Source: Lycorma delicatula
Taxonomy: Eukaryota; Arthropoda; Insecta; Hemiptera; Fulgoridae
DNA length: 64,000 bases
Assembly (NCBI RefSeq): GCF_047948215.1
Contig: NC_134455.1
Location: 151,820,575-151,884,574 of the forward strand
Reading direction: 5' to 3'
A model generated the notes under the pieces. It saw nothing but the letters and a program-made list of their open reading frames with translations. It had not been told where the DNA came from and ran no database searches. Made by a program: the position numbers and the translations under genes. The stretch's first letter is position 1; each line of letters opens with the position of its first letter. Shown piece by piece: positions 35,026-46,739 of this stretch.

Positions 35026-36296
35026 TGTGTAAATATGATACCAGAATTTGCCTGTAGATGGCTCTAGCTGTCAGTGTATTGTTATCAAACCACGTCATTG
35101 GCGCCATTTTCTTTCTTTGACAGTTGACAAAGATTTTCAACTCACAACAATACAAGTTTCATACAACAGCGTAGTTTTAATTAGCGTTGAACATGTTGAG
35201 TTTTGTACCTACAAACTACGATTTGTGGACAGCATTGATTTTCTGTTACCATTTAAAGAAAACTGCTGCAGAATAGCATCAAATGCTTGTTGAAGCTTAC
35301 GATGAACATGCTCTTGCTAAATCACAGTGCTTTGAGTGGTTTAAAAAAAAATTCAGAAGTGGCCATTTTGACGTAAGAAACAAAGAACGTGGAAGATCAA
35401 CAAAAAAGTTTGAAGACAGCGAATTGCCGATATTGTTGGATGAGGATGACACTCAAACGCAACAACAACCCATGGATCAGTTAAATGTAGCATGAGAAAC
35501 CACCTCCATACGTTTGAAAGTCATGGGAAAATGGTTTCCACATGAACTGAATGAAAGACAGCAGGAGAACCAAAAAACCACTTGCAAAATGCTGCTCACC
35601 AGGTACAAAAGAAAGTCATTTCTCCATCGAATTGTGACAAGTGTTGAAAAGTGGATATATTTTGAGAATCCAAGCATAAAAGATCATGGGTAACTCCAGG
35701 TGAAACATCGACATTGATTTCAAGGTCATATCACTATGGAAAGAAGACAATGCTCTGTGTTTGGTGGGATCAGAAGGGTGTGATCTACTATGAGCTGCTA
35801 AAACTGACAAAATTGTTAATACTGAATGCTACTGACAACAAATGATTTATTTGAAACAAGTGTTGCGTGAGAAATGACCAGAATATCAAAAAAAGGCAAC
35901 ATAAAGTGATTTTGCTTCATGATAATACACCATCATACACACACAGCAAAACCAGTCAAGGAAATGATGAGGTGTTCAGCTGGGAAACACTTTCACATGA
36001 GGCTTACTCACCAGACTTGGCTCCATCCGAGTACTATTTATTTGCATCGATGGGACACACACTTGCTGAGCAGCGCTTCATTTCTTATGAAAATGTATGA
36101 AAATGGCTCAGTGACTGGTTTGCCTCAAAATAGCAAATTTTTTTTGGCATGGTATTCATAAATTATCAGAGAGATGGGGAAAAATGTATAGCTAGCAATG
36201 AACAATATTTTGAATAAAATATTTTTTATCATTTTCATACAATAAACGTGTATTTTCTATACAAAAATTTCGGTTTCATCATATTTACACCCCTGG
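35026..36296 (+). mobile_element. mariner element inserted at TA in MITE A
   Basis: A 1271-bp element flanked by TA (35024-35025 and 36297-36298). The ends share TGTAAATATGAT in inverted orientation (35029 and its inverse near 36281). The left end lacks the CCAGGG found at the right end. It contains a broken mariner transposase on the plus strand, listed separately. Confidence 0.85.
35195..36140 (+). pseudogene. mariner transposase pseudogene
   Basis: Recognisable mariner segments in order: LVEAYDEHALAKSQCFEWFK (about 35284-35345), GHFDVRNKERGRSTKKFED, DEDDTQTQQQPMDQLNV (HTH region), FPHELNERQQENQKTTC (about 35540), RIVTSVEKWIYFENP (where family members have GDEKW: the first catalytic Asp position reads Val), VILLHDNTPSY (second catalytic Asp kept, about 35908), and YSPDLAPSEYYLFASMGHTL (third Asp position, about 36005-36065). 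Stops and frameshifts occur at about 35495, 35690-35860 and 36100. A non-autonomous fossil. Confidence 0.9.
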
Positions 36297-36556
36297 TAGC
36301 TTACCTTAATGTTATCATGAAAGTACTTTCGCAGGATCTTGCAGCCTCAGTCATGGTTGAAATATTTAATTAAACTGCATATTAAAAATACTAATAGTAT
36401 ATTAATACACAGTATTTTTAATTTTTAACATGCAGTTTAATTAAATATTTCAATTATGACTGAGGATGCAGGATCTTGCGAAAGTACTTTCATGATAAAA
36501 TTAAGGTAAGATATATCTTATTTCAATATTCTGTACTAGGTGGTTTATATTAATAG

Positions 36557-36626
36557 AATTTGAAATATAATCTAATAGTACAGAGGAATAATGTGAATAT
36601 TAAAAATATTACTTTGTCAAATAATT

Positions 36627-36666
<40 letters not shown>

Positions 36667-37014
36667 TATATGAAATAAAGCATCATTTAAAGTAATTCTG
36701 TAAGATTTATGTAAATAAGCAAGGATACTGTGATAAATTATATAATATTCAGTAAACTGTTACTTAATTAAAGAATGAGAAGAAAAAAATATTTGATTTT
36801 AAATTGACGCAGAACTATTTATTAAATACTTTTATCTTTCCATAGACAAGAATAATTTTTTTTTTTCATTTATATATTAAATTAAAAAATGTTAATATTT
36901 CTTCCAATGATTAGTTTTCAGAGAAAAATAAATGATTAAAAGAATATTATGAGATTTGCATTGCCCTAATTATAAGTGAAATATTCTCATAAATTTTATA
37001 ATTTTCAAGTATAA
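36557..37014 (+). other. DDX46 intron 1, AT-rich with (TA)n
   Basis: Contains an (AT)n run at 36633-36664 within TTTATATAA...TTATATGAA, giving a short palindromic context. Otherwise nothing recognised. Confidence 0.5.
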
Positions 37015-37510
37015 TTCCATTTCGAAAAGGAGATTCCCTTGAAATGACAAACTACAGCTTCATTGCCTTACTTAGCTTTCTGAAAGGTATTTGAAAAAAT
37101 TGCAATTATACAACTGTAAAATTGCTTTGAGGATAACATTTGCACAGATTAGCATCATGTTTTAGAGATAGTAGTACTATTAACAATTCTGTTTTTAATC
37201 TGGTTTCTTAGGTGCTGAAGCTTGGAAGGGTTCAGAGAGTGTTTGTTTTATTTTGTAATTTAGTAATGCTTTTTCATTAAGAATGATTCGCTCCATGGCA
37301 GATTGTATTTTTTTGGAGAAGAGGTTGTAGGATATTTTTATTGTTTATCAAGTTCATTTATTGTTTATCAAATTTTTAAACTTATCAAGAGTTCTGTTTG
37401 CAGATAAAATTGGTTGTAGTTGTCTGGTTTTAATTATAATGTTGTGGTGTGCCATAGAAGTCAACACTGGGTGTGTTGTTAATCTTGTTTAATGTAAATG
37501 ATGTGAGTAA
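37015..37510 (+). pseudogene. LINE reverse transcriptase relic
   Basis: Read across frames, the stretch gives FRKGDSLEMTNYSFIALLSF (37020-37080), the RT motif usually (K/R)KGD...NYRPI-LLS, then a FEKI-like segment. Near 37450-37510 comes GVP-KSTLGVLLILFNVNDV, the degraded GVPQGS-LGPLLF-(I/V)N-D motif. Spacing fits an RT domain with the FADD part lost or unrecognisable. The relation is to CR1/Jockey-type LINEs. Very old and heavily mutated. Confidence 0.6.
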
Positions 37511-37980
37511 TTTTATTTCATTAAAAATAATTCTTATTACAAGCAAGTCACAATGTTGCTGTAATAGAGTCCTAAGTTTAAAAGTTTACAAACTAGCATA
37601 AAATCTGTAAGGCCTATGAGTATGATTTAGATTTTATGGGTTGTATTCTTACCAATTATCCATTTTGAAGGATAATTACCTTTGAAAATAAATTTCCGTA
37701 GAAAAATTTAAATTGCAATAAAACTATTTTTTTTTCAGAGCACATATGGGCAGAAAAACATTAATGTAGATTCTAGCAAATGTGTTGAATCTTTTAATTC
37801 ATCTAACATTTCAGGTTTAATAATTAATTATAATTTAAAACTGTAGAATCATATCTTATGTTTTCATAATTGTTTAAGGTAATGTGTTCTTTCTATCGGA
37901 TTTTTAATGATACAGCATTGGTTTAAACCTCTTTGATTGTTTACTACACATAGTTAAATTGTTCTATGTACAATAGTTAA
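37511..37980 (+). other. DDX46 intron 1, nothing recognised
   Basis: AT-rich DNA between the RT relic and the mitochondrial insert. No assignment. Confidence 0.4.
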
Positions 37981-37981
37981 A

Positions 37982-37982
<1 letters not shown>

Positions 37983-38023
<41 letters not shown>
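37983..38023. repeat. 41-base poly(A) run at NUMT edge
   Basis: Uninterrupted A run on the plus strand at the left edge of the ND5 insert. Confidence 0.95.
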
Positions 38024-38025
<2 letters not shown>

Positions 38026-38521
38026 AAACTTAAGAATATTTAAAGTAAACCTATCAAAAAAAAAACCTAACCATCGAAAAAATCCAACTAAACCACCTGA
38101 AACAAAATATTCCATCCAACCAGAATCAACTAATCTATAACTAAAATAACAAAAACTAAAAAAACGATTTAAAAAAAAACCTGAAGAATAAAATCTTAAA
38201 AATCATATAGAACTAAAAAAATAAAAATAAATTAAACCAAAATAAAAATATAAAAAACTTAAAACATCATAAACCAAAAAAAAAAAAAAAAAAAAAAAAT
38301 AATAAAGGAATTAACTTAAAATCAAAAGACAAAACAAAAAAAAAAATCATCCTCAAATAATCAAAATATAAAAGAACCAACAAATAAACAAGAAAAATAT
38401 AAAAAAAGAAGAGAAATATTTATAAAAAAACTGTAGCAAAAATTAATATAAGGAAAAAAAAAAGAATTAGAAGAAAATAAATAATAAATTAAACGCAAAC
38501 TATAAATAAAAGTAACACCAA

Positions 38522-38554
<33 letters not shown>

Positions 38555-38808
38555 CTATAATTAAACAAAAAAAAAAACTCTAAAATAAAATCCTTAGAGT
38601 AAAATCCAGAAAAAAAAGGAAACCCACATAAACAAATTAAAGAAACAAAAAATGCTGAACTTACATAAGGACATTGCTTTACCAATCCACCTATAAATCG
38701 AATATCTTGACTTCCTAAAAAACAATGAATAAAAATTCCAGAACACAAAAAAAGTAAAGACTTAAACAAAGCATGAATCAACAAATTTTTTTTTTTTTTT
38801 TTTTTTTT
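37983..38808 (-). pseudogene. ND5: NUMT: mitochondrial ND5 C-terminal half
   Basis: On the minus strand this reads as the C-terminal half of NADH dehydrogenase subunit 5. It contains LIHALFKSLLFLCSGIFIHC, SQDIRFIGGL, CGFPFFSGFYSKDFILEFF, then after a T-run GVTFIYSLRLIYYLF, and GWMEYFVSGGLVGFF near 38065-38115. The frame is interrupted by homopolymers (A runs on the plus strand at 37983-38023, 38277-38299 and 38522-38551). The insert ends in a T run at 38786-38808. The A-rich plus strand matches the skew expected for insect mtDNA with ND5 on the complementary strand. It lies in an intron of DDX46 and cannot be expressed as ND5. Confidence 0.85.
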
Positions 38809-39257
38809 CTGATCTGGTATGGAACTAATTTTTGGGGTAATTTCGTGGAGATTAGTTCATATTTATTCTGCAGAAGAGGACTTTGCACTAATTAATTATA
38901 GAAAGTAGATAGTATGAATTGGTTGTTCTCATCTTTAGAAATAGAAGTATTTATAATGAGAATGATCTTCATCAGTATAATACTTGATATACTTTTCTTC
39001 TTTTTCCCAATCATAGGCTGAAACTGATTAAAGATGTGAATAAAATTTTTAACTAACCGCCTGAAAATAGTGCATTTAATAATAGTGAATCTCAATATAA
39101 ATTATTATTAAAGAGTGAAGTGTGAGTGAGTGGTGAATTTGTGTTTTATAATCTATGAATTTTTCTCTCGCAAAAGAGAAGTATCGTAATTAGAAATCTG
39201 TGATTTAATTGCTTTAAAGTTTATTTTATTTGTTTGGTTTTTTTTTTACATATGTAT
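38809..39257 (+). other. DDX46 intron 1, nothing recognised
   Basis: Moderately complex sequence directly right of the NUMT (from CTGATCTGGTATGGAACTAA). No gene or repeat family could be assigned. Confidence 0.4.
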
Positions 39258-39360
39258 AGCAATGTTCATGGTGAAGTGTAATGTCTTCATCTTTCATCCA
39301 GAGGTCTGGTTTGGATCGTCGGCATCATATTTTTCACTAGCTAAAAATTTTTTTATTACA
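39258..39360 (+). repeat. tRNA-derived SINE fragment, family 1, degenerate
   Basis: AGCAATGTTCATGGTGAAGT aligns with the SINE A-box region. CATCTTTCATCCAGAGGTCT and GGTTTGGATCGTCGGCATCA align with the tRNA-like part, and CACTAGCTAAAAATTTTTTT with the body. Clearly diverged. Confidence 0.6.
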
Positions 39361-42221
39361 TTCCCTCTAGTATTCTTATCAAAAAGGGCAACCACTTGTA
39401 AAATGTCATTAAATCCTATTCACCTAACTGTAAAAATTGGAAAAAGATTAAAAAAAGTTTTTTTAAAATAGTTTTTTGTTGAAATGTTGAACATAAATAA
39501 TTTTTAACAAATTTGTCTAGTTTGAATGTTTTAATAAAATTGATGTCTAAATTCTATTAATCTATTTGAAGCATACTGGTTACATGTATTTAATGTAATT
39601 CATTAACATGTTTGCTGGGGTACTGATTACTTACATCCTGAATGAGCATTTACGTTGAGTCATTTTACTCTCCCCCTCGATTTCCCTTCTATACATTACA
39701 GTTCCTAGCTAGCTGGTAAGAAAAAGATAAAATTTACTTACCAACGTAAACTGAGTAACTTAACAAAGTAACTTAAAGTTACTTTAGTCCAGTACCTGAT
39801 GTATAGGTATGGTTGGAAACTAAACAAGATAGACATTTGTACACCTCATAACATTACTAACATAAATAGTTCTATCAATGACTGACAGGTAGAATTAGAA
39901 GAGGTAAAGGTTTACAAGGTATGAGTGTCCTTCACTTTGCCAGTGGAAACACAAATACTAGACAGTGCAGACTTGACACATGAAAATAACATGCATTAAA
40001 AAAATACTACAGCCAGTGGGTTAAATATTAGATTTGAGTGTAACTGTAAATTACTGCTATTAAACCACTTGAAGTAAAAACCATTTAATTAATAAAAAAA
40101 AAGTCTGATCTTAAATCCCTGCTATTCTTTTTTTATTAACTTCCACTGTAGTATAAGGAATTTAGAAGTTTGATTTGAAGCTAATAAATACAAGTTTTAA
40201 AAGCCTGCTTGGCTTTGTCAAATTACAACTCAAATCAGCAACATAATCTTCAGATGTATCTGATAACAATGTTCATTTTACTACTGTAATGTTATTTTAC
40301 AAATGCAAAAATTTACTTTATTTTATTTTACAATTTTGCATGTATTTTACCTACATGTAACATTTTTTTTTTTTTTCTTTATCTCTTCATTTGAAAAAAA
40401 AAATACAACCAGGTCACTTATTTTATTGCTTGGTAATTTTAAATATATTGTGTTTTTGTCACTATAAGTACTAGTTGAAACTATAGACTAAGTTTTTATC
40501 AGATCACGGAGCCATGTCAAAAGCTTTAATTTTATTTCCTTTCTGTTAAGATGTTGAGTTAGCAGTTTTTTATCTGTTCCGTTTAGAAATAAATTAGCAA
40601 AATCTTCAGTATTAAACCTCTTCATCCAGTAGCATTTTACATCTTCTGCACAATAGATATTGCTTTAATTTAGATCAACACTTTTTCCTTTTTTTGTTAA
40701 ATTATAAACTAAGGTATTTTCTTTTGTTAGCTTAGGCTGTAACTTTTTAAAAAAAGGACCATTTCTGGTCTATGAATATTAATTTACCAAAAATATCATT
40801 CATACTAATTACCTTTTTCATATAATTAATAAGTAAAGTATATTATTAAAAAAAATTTTTAATCTATTTTTAAGTTGTTTAATTTTTTTTAATTTTAGCT
40901 TAAATATATATATTTTTTCTATTTTAAGTATATCTAGTTAATATTTCAAGTATATTAGTAGCAAATATTTTATTACTTTTTAATGTATGTAATGCAAATA
41001 GGGATGTATGGGAAACATAAAAAATAAATGTTGTATGTGTTATGCATATGAGGAAACTGCATATTTTTTTCAATGAAAATAAAGTAAACTTATAACATTA
41101 TGAGTAACATTACCCGTAATGTTACTAAATCTTACAAGTAACAATAAACAGTACTTATACATCACTGAGAAAATATTTTGCAGTTGATTAATCTTAATTA
41201 CATAATTTCTTGTGTATTACGGTTACATTGTGTATTAAACATAAAGGTAGCCAAAGTTCAGTAATTTAATGTATGTAATCTTAAAAAAAAATTTAGCAGC
41301 ACTGGTCTTAATCTATACTTTTTGATTGTTAACAATTGTTTTACTTACTAAATTACAAAAAAAAGTCAACTGCAATTTTATTATTGTAAGATTGAGTTTA
41401 ACAGGTAACATAATTGTTATTAAAAAACAATGAATTTATTTCAGTGAATAAGGTATAAACCTTACAACATTATAATTAATACTTTAAACATTTCATAAAG
41501 TTGAATCCTTAAAATTAGGGTTTAAAGTAATTATAATATTCCAAAAACTTAAGTAAAATTTAATAAATTAATTTCCTTTTATCAGTGAATTAAACAAAGG
41601 TGGGTGCATTTTCACTTATGCTATTTTAATTTTTTAGTTGCTAGTAACAAGATAGCAATCAATGACACTTAAAAAGAAAATATTATTGTGTATGTAACTC
41701 TGAAATATGATATTAATGATAAAATTGTGAAGAAGTCTGTTAAATAATAATTAAAATTAAAAACATTTAAACGGTTAAAAAAATTTCTCATTCATTCATA
41801 CTGTTATGAATAAAAAAAAATTATTAGTGAAGTAAATAGATTAAGAGTGTAATTGTTTGAAATTTAAAGAGCTTAAAAATAATTACTATACTTTAGTGTT
41901 CTTATTATTATTTGCAGTCATATCAATCTGTTGTGGATGTATCCTCTTCTGGGAGTAGTGAGTTATTCTGTTGAGTTGTCCCAAGTATTAACTTTTTGGT
42001 GTTTATATTCTTCAACACTTTCCAATTCATTGTCCTTAATGTAAAAATAAAATAATTAAACAGCAGTATTAGGAAACTTATACACTGTATTATATCTAAG
42101 CTACTATTAATAAAATTATTACTATTACTATTTAATAAAATTATTTAATTACTTTTAGTACCAATAGAGGTTTAATATGTTCAAAAATATAATGTCTGTG
42201 TAACTTTTCTGTTTCATGAAG
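39361..42221 (+). other. DDX46 intron 1, distal part
   Basis: AT-rich intron ending in the acceptor TTTCATGAAG at 42221. No nested gene or repeat was recognised. Confidence 0.6.
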
Positions 42222-42395
42222 GCATCATCGAAAGAGATCTAGGTCTAGGAGCCGTTCTAGATCATTGAGCCCCAGTGATTATAAAAGGAGTAAAACCCAC
42301 AGAGACAAGGATCGCAAAGATCATCGACGACGCAGCCGATCACGAGATAGGTCACGAAGATCCCATAGCAGAGATAGAGATAGAAAATCCAACAA
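42222..42395 (+). CDS. DDX46: DDX46/Prp5-like helicase, exon 2 (RS domain)
   Basis: A 174-base exon, phase 2 in and phase 2 out: one base completing Gly, 57 codons, then AA. It encodes HHRKRSRSRSRSRSLSPSDY, KRSKTHRDKDRKDHRRRSRS and RDRSRRSHSRDRDRKSN. This is an arginine/serine-rich domain with the SPSD-KRSK order seen at the start of animal DDX46. The acceptor is TTTCATGAAG, the donor AACAA/GTAAGT is close to consensus. GC content is far above the surrounding intron. RS domains are shared by many splicing factors, so the identity comes from combining it with exons 1 and 3. The protein is a nuclear DEAD-box ATPase acting on U2 snRNP at the branch site. Confidence 0.8.
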
Positions 42396-43404
42396 GTAAG
42401 TAGTAAAACAAATGTTAGTAACATAGGATTACATTGTTTTAAAAACTTATTGTAAGGGTTGCTATAATCCTGTAATAACTTTTAAAAAAGATTCAACTTC
42501 AGTTTCTTCATCCCCAGAGGAAAATGGAGAAATATAGTAGCATCCCTGGCCATAGAACATACAATAAAAATTTATTTGTATGTAGAGTCCTCAAAAAGTC
42601 TTATATAAAAGGTGTAATTCGTAAGAAAAAACAATTGCTTACTTATTAGTAGAGTCTTTTGACACTATGGGTTAACAATCAGTGAACAAAAATAACTAAA
42701 ACATTGTAGTCTTCAAGTGCTATAAAATATTTTATGTGATATTTTATTTATAATTCACTGTATTTTGCACTTTTTACTTAGTTTTGTGTTACTTTTTTGT
42801 ACATAATTTGCTGTTTTGAACCAATCTAGCAGGTCCAAAATTCTCTTTTAGATGTGCAGAATAACTTAGTGAAGAGAAATATTTTTGAATGATATAGATC
42901 TATTGTTAATATGGTTGTAGTTAATACATTTATATAGTTGGATTACATTTTATGTGGGAGTTGTGTTCCTAAGGGTCATTCATAAATTATGACTTAAATA
43001 TCAGTTTTAACTCATTTATATTAGAGATTTCCATTTTTAATAAATTTGGATGTTCCATGTATTCCCAGAAGCAATTGATTTTGAGTGCTGTTTAATCCAA
43101 TGCCCTAGTCCAATATTGATTTTTATGTAGATCTTCTGGATCTTTGTAAATACATAGACTGTTACAAATTTTATTTAAATTCCTAATAAACTTAATCTCA
43201 TATCATGTGGAAAATTTAATGTTAATTTTTCAGCACATTTTTGTCTCATGTCAAGTGAGTGGTTAACTCAGTTTCAAAAAGTTAATTCATTTACTAATTG
43301 AAGTTGAAGATTGGTTACAGAAACAATAGCTAACTATACCTGAATAAAGTACACAAAATATAATTAAAACTCTAAATTTTAAAGTTAATATAAGTGTAAT
43401 TATT
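42396..43404 (+). other. DDX46 intron 2, proximal part
   Basis: Starts with GTAAGTAG. AT-rich DNA without recognised elements. Confidence 0.6.
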
Positions 43405-43429
43405 AAAAAAAAAAAAAAAAAAAAAAAAA
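43405..43429. repeat. 25-base poly(A) run
   Basis: Homopolymer without a recognisable retroelement to its left. Confidence 0.9.
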
Positions 43430-43549
43430 CGGTTTAAAAATTACCAATACATTACTTATTGCATATTTGTAATGTGACCAGTAAATTAGTTTACATGTAA
43501 TACTTTTTTCTTCTTTATTTCTCTATTTCAGCCAACTATGGACTATGTT

Positions 43550-44020
43550 TAATATTTTGCTTAATCTTTCTTTTTCTGTTCCTGCCAACACTTTTTAAGT
43601 CTCTTACTAGCCTTTTTCCTGAATTCTTTAATTGCTATTCATTTTTGTTTTGGAGCTTCTTTTTACATAAAAAATCCTCCTTTCCAATTTTGAAGGCCCA
43701 AAATTTTTATCCCTGCTTTGTTTAAATCTTTCTTAACTTTATCATAATAAATGCTTTCAGCTTTTCTTTTAAAATAAAAGAGGAATATTTTCTTTGTAAT
43801 TCTGTTATTCATCGATCAGTTATGTACATCAGTCAAACATTAATCTGACCATTTGTACATTTGTTGTATCTGTACATCTGTACAGATTAAACATTTCATC
43901 TCTGACCATTTACCTTGTTTGTGGGCCAATAAAAATCCCTTCTTTAATCTCTGCTTTACTTGCATCTAGGAATTTCTGCCTTACATACAAGAATCCTTGA
44001 CCCCTCCGTCTTCATAGCCT
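43550..44020 (-). pseudogene. Relic of an uncharacterised multi-copy insect ORF
   Basis: On the minus strand near 43925-44010 the translation GFLYVRQKFLDASKAEIKEG then IFIGPQ resembles a multi-copy protein of unknown function common in insects and cnidarians, with the phrase KIKEGIFVGPQIR. A frameshift at about 44005 is needed to join the preceding AMK-EG part. Farther along (43560-43790) the reading YYDKVKKDLNKAGIK is open but not identified. Both pieces look dead. The link to the family is by memory of its characteristic motif, so treat it as tentative. Confidence 0.35.
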
Positions 44021-44466
44021 CGCCTTAGTTGTAACATAAGCTCATTAATATTTGTACAGTTAACCAAGTACTTTTGTCAATCAAAGTATGCTTTTAACAT
44101 TATCTACAATAACATAAATGGTTCTTTGAAATTTATAAGAAAAAAAATAACTAGAAGAGATGAATTTTAAAATTATTCCCTAAGTTAAAAAATATGTCAT
44201 GAGTTTTATTTGGAACATTTCAGCATTAGACAAATTTCAATGACATGGACTTATAACATAGGTGTCATAAAGGCCTATTACTTTATATGTCACTGATACT
44301 TCTACTTAATTATGCCTCTTGTTACAAGTATTTTCTCATTCTATGATTTAATTTATTTGTTACGAGCCATAATCATCTAGTTAATGAGCAACCTGAGATA
44401 AGTCTATGGTCACTGTTGAAAATGGCATAGCCGATCTCATGACTAACTAGCTTATCATTTTATGTA
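44021..44466 (+). other. DDX46 intron 2, nothing recognised
   Basis: AT-rich stretch between the relic ORF and a mariner element, ending in the mariner TA target. Confidence 0.5.
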
Positions 44467-45764
44467 CAAGGGTGAATCAAATTTAAACGGTAATTTTGCT
44501 ATTCTACACATCAAGCAGTTCCAAACTGGATGGCAGAGTTGGGGAGTTAATGTTTGGTGTGTTAGAAAGGAGAAACCAGCTTGGATAGCTCCTCTGCTCT
44601 GTCTGTCATCAGTACAGCCATGAGTGAGCAAGAGGTTTTGTCATCTGTTGCACAGCATATAATCATAAAGGTTTTAACTAATGAAGGCGTTAAACCCACA
44701 AAAATTTTAACTTGTGTAAAGGTACAGTTTAGGGACACTACATTGACTCAGAAGCGAGTATGTATGTAGACCAGACAATTTAAGTGGAGGCAAGAAAGTG
44801 TAGGAAATGAAAGTCATGGTCAACACCTAAGGTTAAGTCTCACAGCTGACAATATCCGTGCCATTCGAGAGCTTATTGAAGGTGATTGCCAGTTCACTGT
44901 TAAAGAAATAGCTTCAGAAGTTGGTATCAGCTATGGGAGTGCTCAATCCATTATCACTGATAATCTTGGCTTTAGAAAAATTAGTGCTCTATGGGTTCTG
45001 AGGTTATTGACTGAAATTCAAAACGGGTCAGTTTAGAGATCTATGAGAGACTTTTGAATCAGTTTCAGTAAGAAGGGGACAATTTTTTGAGGCGCAAGGC
45101 GCATGGTTGCATATGATGAGACATGGGTCCATCATTACACTCCAAAGTCAAAAATGGCAAGTAAAGAGTGGTGAAGGAAGGATAAAGGCTGCACAGTGAA
45201 GACTAAAATCTGTCTGTCAGCCGGTTAAGTTCTTGTAACAATTTTTTTTGATTCGGGAGGAATTTTACTCATTGATTTTCTCCACAATCAACAAACTGTG
45301 AATGTGGCTTACTATTGTCAGTTGCTACAGTCAACAGAAGTCACCTACTAAACAAAAGACGGGGGTTATGCTCATCAGTGATGTCCTTCTCCATGACAAC
45401 ACCAGGCTGTACACCACAATTTTTTCAAGGGATAAATTGGAAAAATTGCACTGGGAAACCCTCGACCATCCTCCTTACAGTCCAGATTTGTTTCCTTGTA
45501 ACTATTTTTGTGTGCTTCCTTGAAAGAATCGCTTGGAAGGGAACGATCCGAAAACAATGAATACATCAAGGAGCACATGTGCAGTTGGTTGATGACTCAT
45601 CCTCAAACCTTTTTGAACAAGGAATATGCAAGCTTCCAAATTACTGGCAAAATTGTGTAGATCATACAGGAGACTACATAGAGAAAAATGATAAAGATAT
45701 GAATTGTGTATATTGTTAATAAATTTATATAAAAAAATTACCTTTTATATTTGATTCACCCTTG
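44467..45764 (+). mobile_element. mariner element, complete ends, TA duplication
   Basis: A 1298-bp element, the usual mariner length, flanked by TA (44465-44466 and 45765-45766). Terminal inverted repeats read CAAGGGTGAATCAAATTTAA at the left and CAAGGGTGAATCAAATATAA inverted at the right, continuing to (A)GGTAATTTT. It is in the same orientation as DDX46. The transposase inside is broken. Confidence 0.92.
44620..45700 (+). pseudogene. mariner transposase pseudogene (DD34D)
   Basis: The ATG at 44620 starts MSEQEVLSSVAQHIIIKVLT. The frame meets TAG at 44767, at the position where the family has Asp-Trp. Later segments in shifting frames: LTADNIRAIRELIEGDCQFT (about 44840-44900), EIASEVGISYGSAQSIITDN, YDETWVHHYTPKSKMASKEW (first catalytic Asp, about 45115), TIFFDSGGILLIDFLH, SDVLLHDNTRLYT (second catalytic Asp, about 45380-45410), HPPYSPDLFPCNYF (third Asp, about 45465-45505) and a DY(I)EK end near 45680. 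The three acidic residues survive, but several stops and frameshifts prevent expression. Confidence 0.9.
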
Positions 45765-45990
45765 TATATTAGGGAAAATGAAAACAACAGCAGTTTCTAC
45801 TCGCTTTGTTCAATGAACAGATCACTGGAGTTGTACAACAGTATATCTCAACCTGGGGGTCAAGATATGAACAGAAAGGGTCACAAAATTAACCTAGAAT
45901 TTACACATAAACAATAATGAAATCATTTTATGAGAAAAAAATAATCTATTATAAATATTTTACTTATATTTCTATATACACATGTAAAAC

Positions 45991-46563
45991 AAAATCTGAT
46001 GTGGACACCACAAGACTTCTTTGTACACCTATTAAATTACATATATTTTTTATTACATTTTTTTCTTATTGAATTATTATTTATTGTAATTTTATTTTTA
46101 CAATCGGAGGTTAATAAATCAATAAAAAAAAAGGAAATGAAGTCTGATTCGAACCAATGTGCCTTCTCCTTGTAAAATCCAAATATTTCATTAATTAAAG
46201 TTCTGTTTGGCTTTAACTCTGGAACCAGTGAAAATAAGTGCCACTTATGATATATCGTTGAAAAGCTCCTTGGCTTATTACTGCAGTTAAGAAAAAGTCC
46301 AAAATCCAATTTTTTTGCATTTTGGGCTTTTTGTTCCAGTTGACTGCAATCAAAAGGGGAGGTGCACAACAACATGTTACTACAGTCCTAAATCAAAATT
46401 TCAACATTCTACTGCTAATTTGAGTTATGCAAGATACATACGTATAGACGTCATGCTGAAACTAGTCAAAATGTATTCAGGGTTGGTCAAAATGGATATT
46501 TCTGTTGAAATCTGAAAACCGAGGTTTTTTGTGATTACAATACTTCCTTGAACTTTGTACAAA
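45991..46563 (+). repeat. Interspersed repeat R1, near full length (copy b)
   Basis: Begins AAAATCTGATGTGGACACCA and includes TTTGGCTTTAACTCTGGAAC, CACTTATGATATATCGTTGA, AATCAAAAGGGGAGGTGCAC and ACTAGTCAAAATG. It ends CAATACTTCCTTGAACTTTG. Its first 410 bases match copy c, and its last 190 match copy a. No coding capacity or clear class. It lies inside hAT 2. Confidence 0.85.
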
Positions 46564-46739
46564 TGCATCCATCTCTAATGAGATGGATTTTCATTTAAAA
46601 GTTTCTCCTTATATGGAGAAACTGTATGCTCTGTACGTTTTTCTATAGTGGAGAAACTTTTGTATGTTAGAAACACACAAAAGCAAATGGTTTTCAAGTG
46701 ATAAAAGGCGATTACTATAATTAGTTTTTAGCGCAGCCA

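Larger units (their letters stand above)
34978..36556. mobile_element. Foldback MITE (A), interrupted by mariner
   Basis: The right arm runs 36411-36556. Its inverse is found in two pieces: 34978-35025 (outer part, beginning ATTCTATTAATATAAAC) and 36299-36392 (inner part, beginning CTTACCTTAATGTTATCATG). A loop of about 18 bases lies between 36392 and 36411. Arm identity looks above 90 percent. Removing the mariner and one TA restores a continuous left arm. The element has no coding capacity. It shares layout and short motifs (ATAAACCACC, CTTACC, CTCAGT...ATTGAA) with the foldback at 50766-51178. Confidence 0.85.

Noticed and set aside
38500..38784. 94-codon ORF that could be taken as a functional NADH dehydrogenase subunit gene
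   Set aside because: It is a fragment of mitochondrial ND5 lying in nuclear DNA between homopolymers, with frame breaks on both sides.
37983..38808. Reverse-transcribed mitochondrial mRNA with poly(A) tail
   Set aside because: The A run is on the wrong strand and end for an ND5 transcript.
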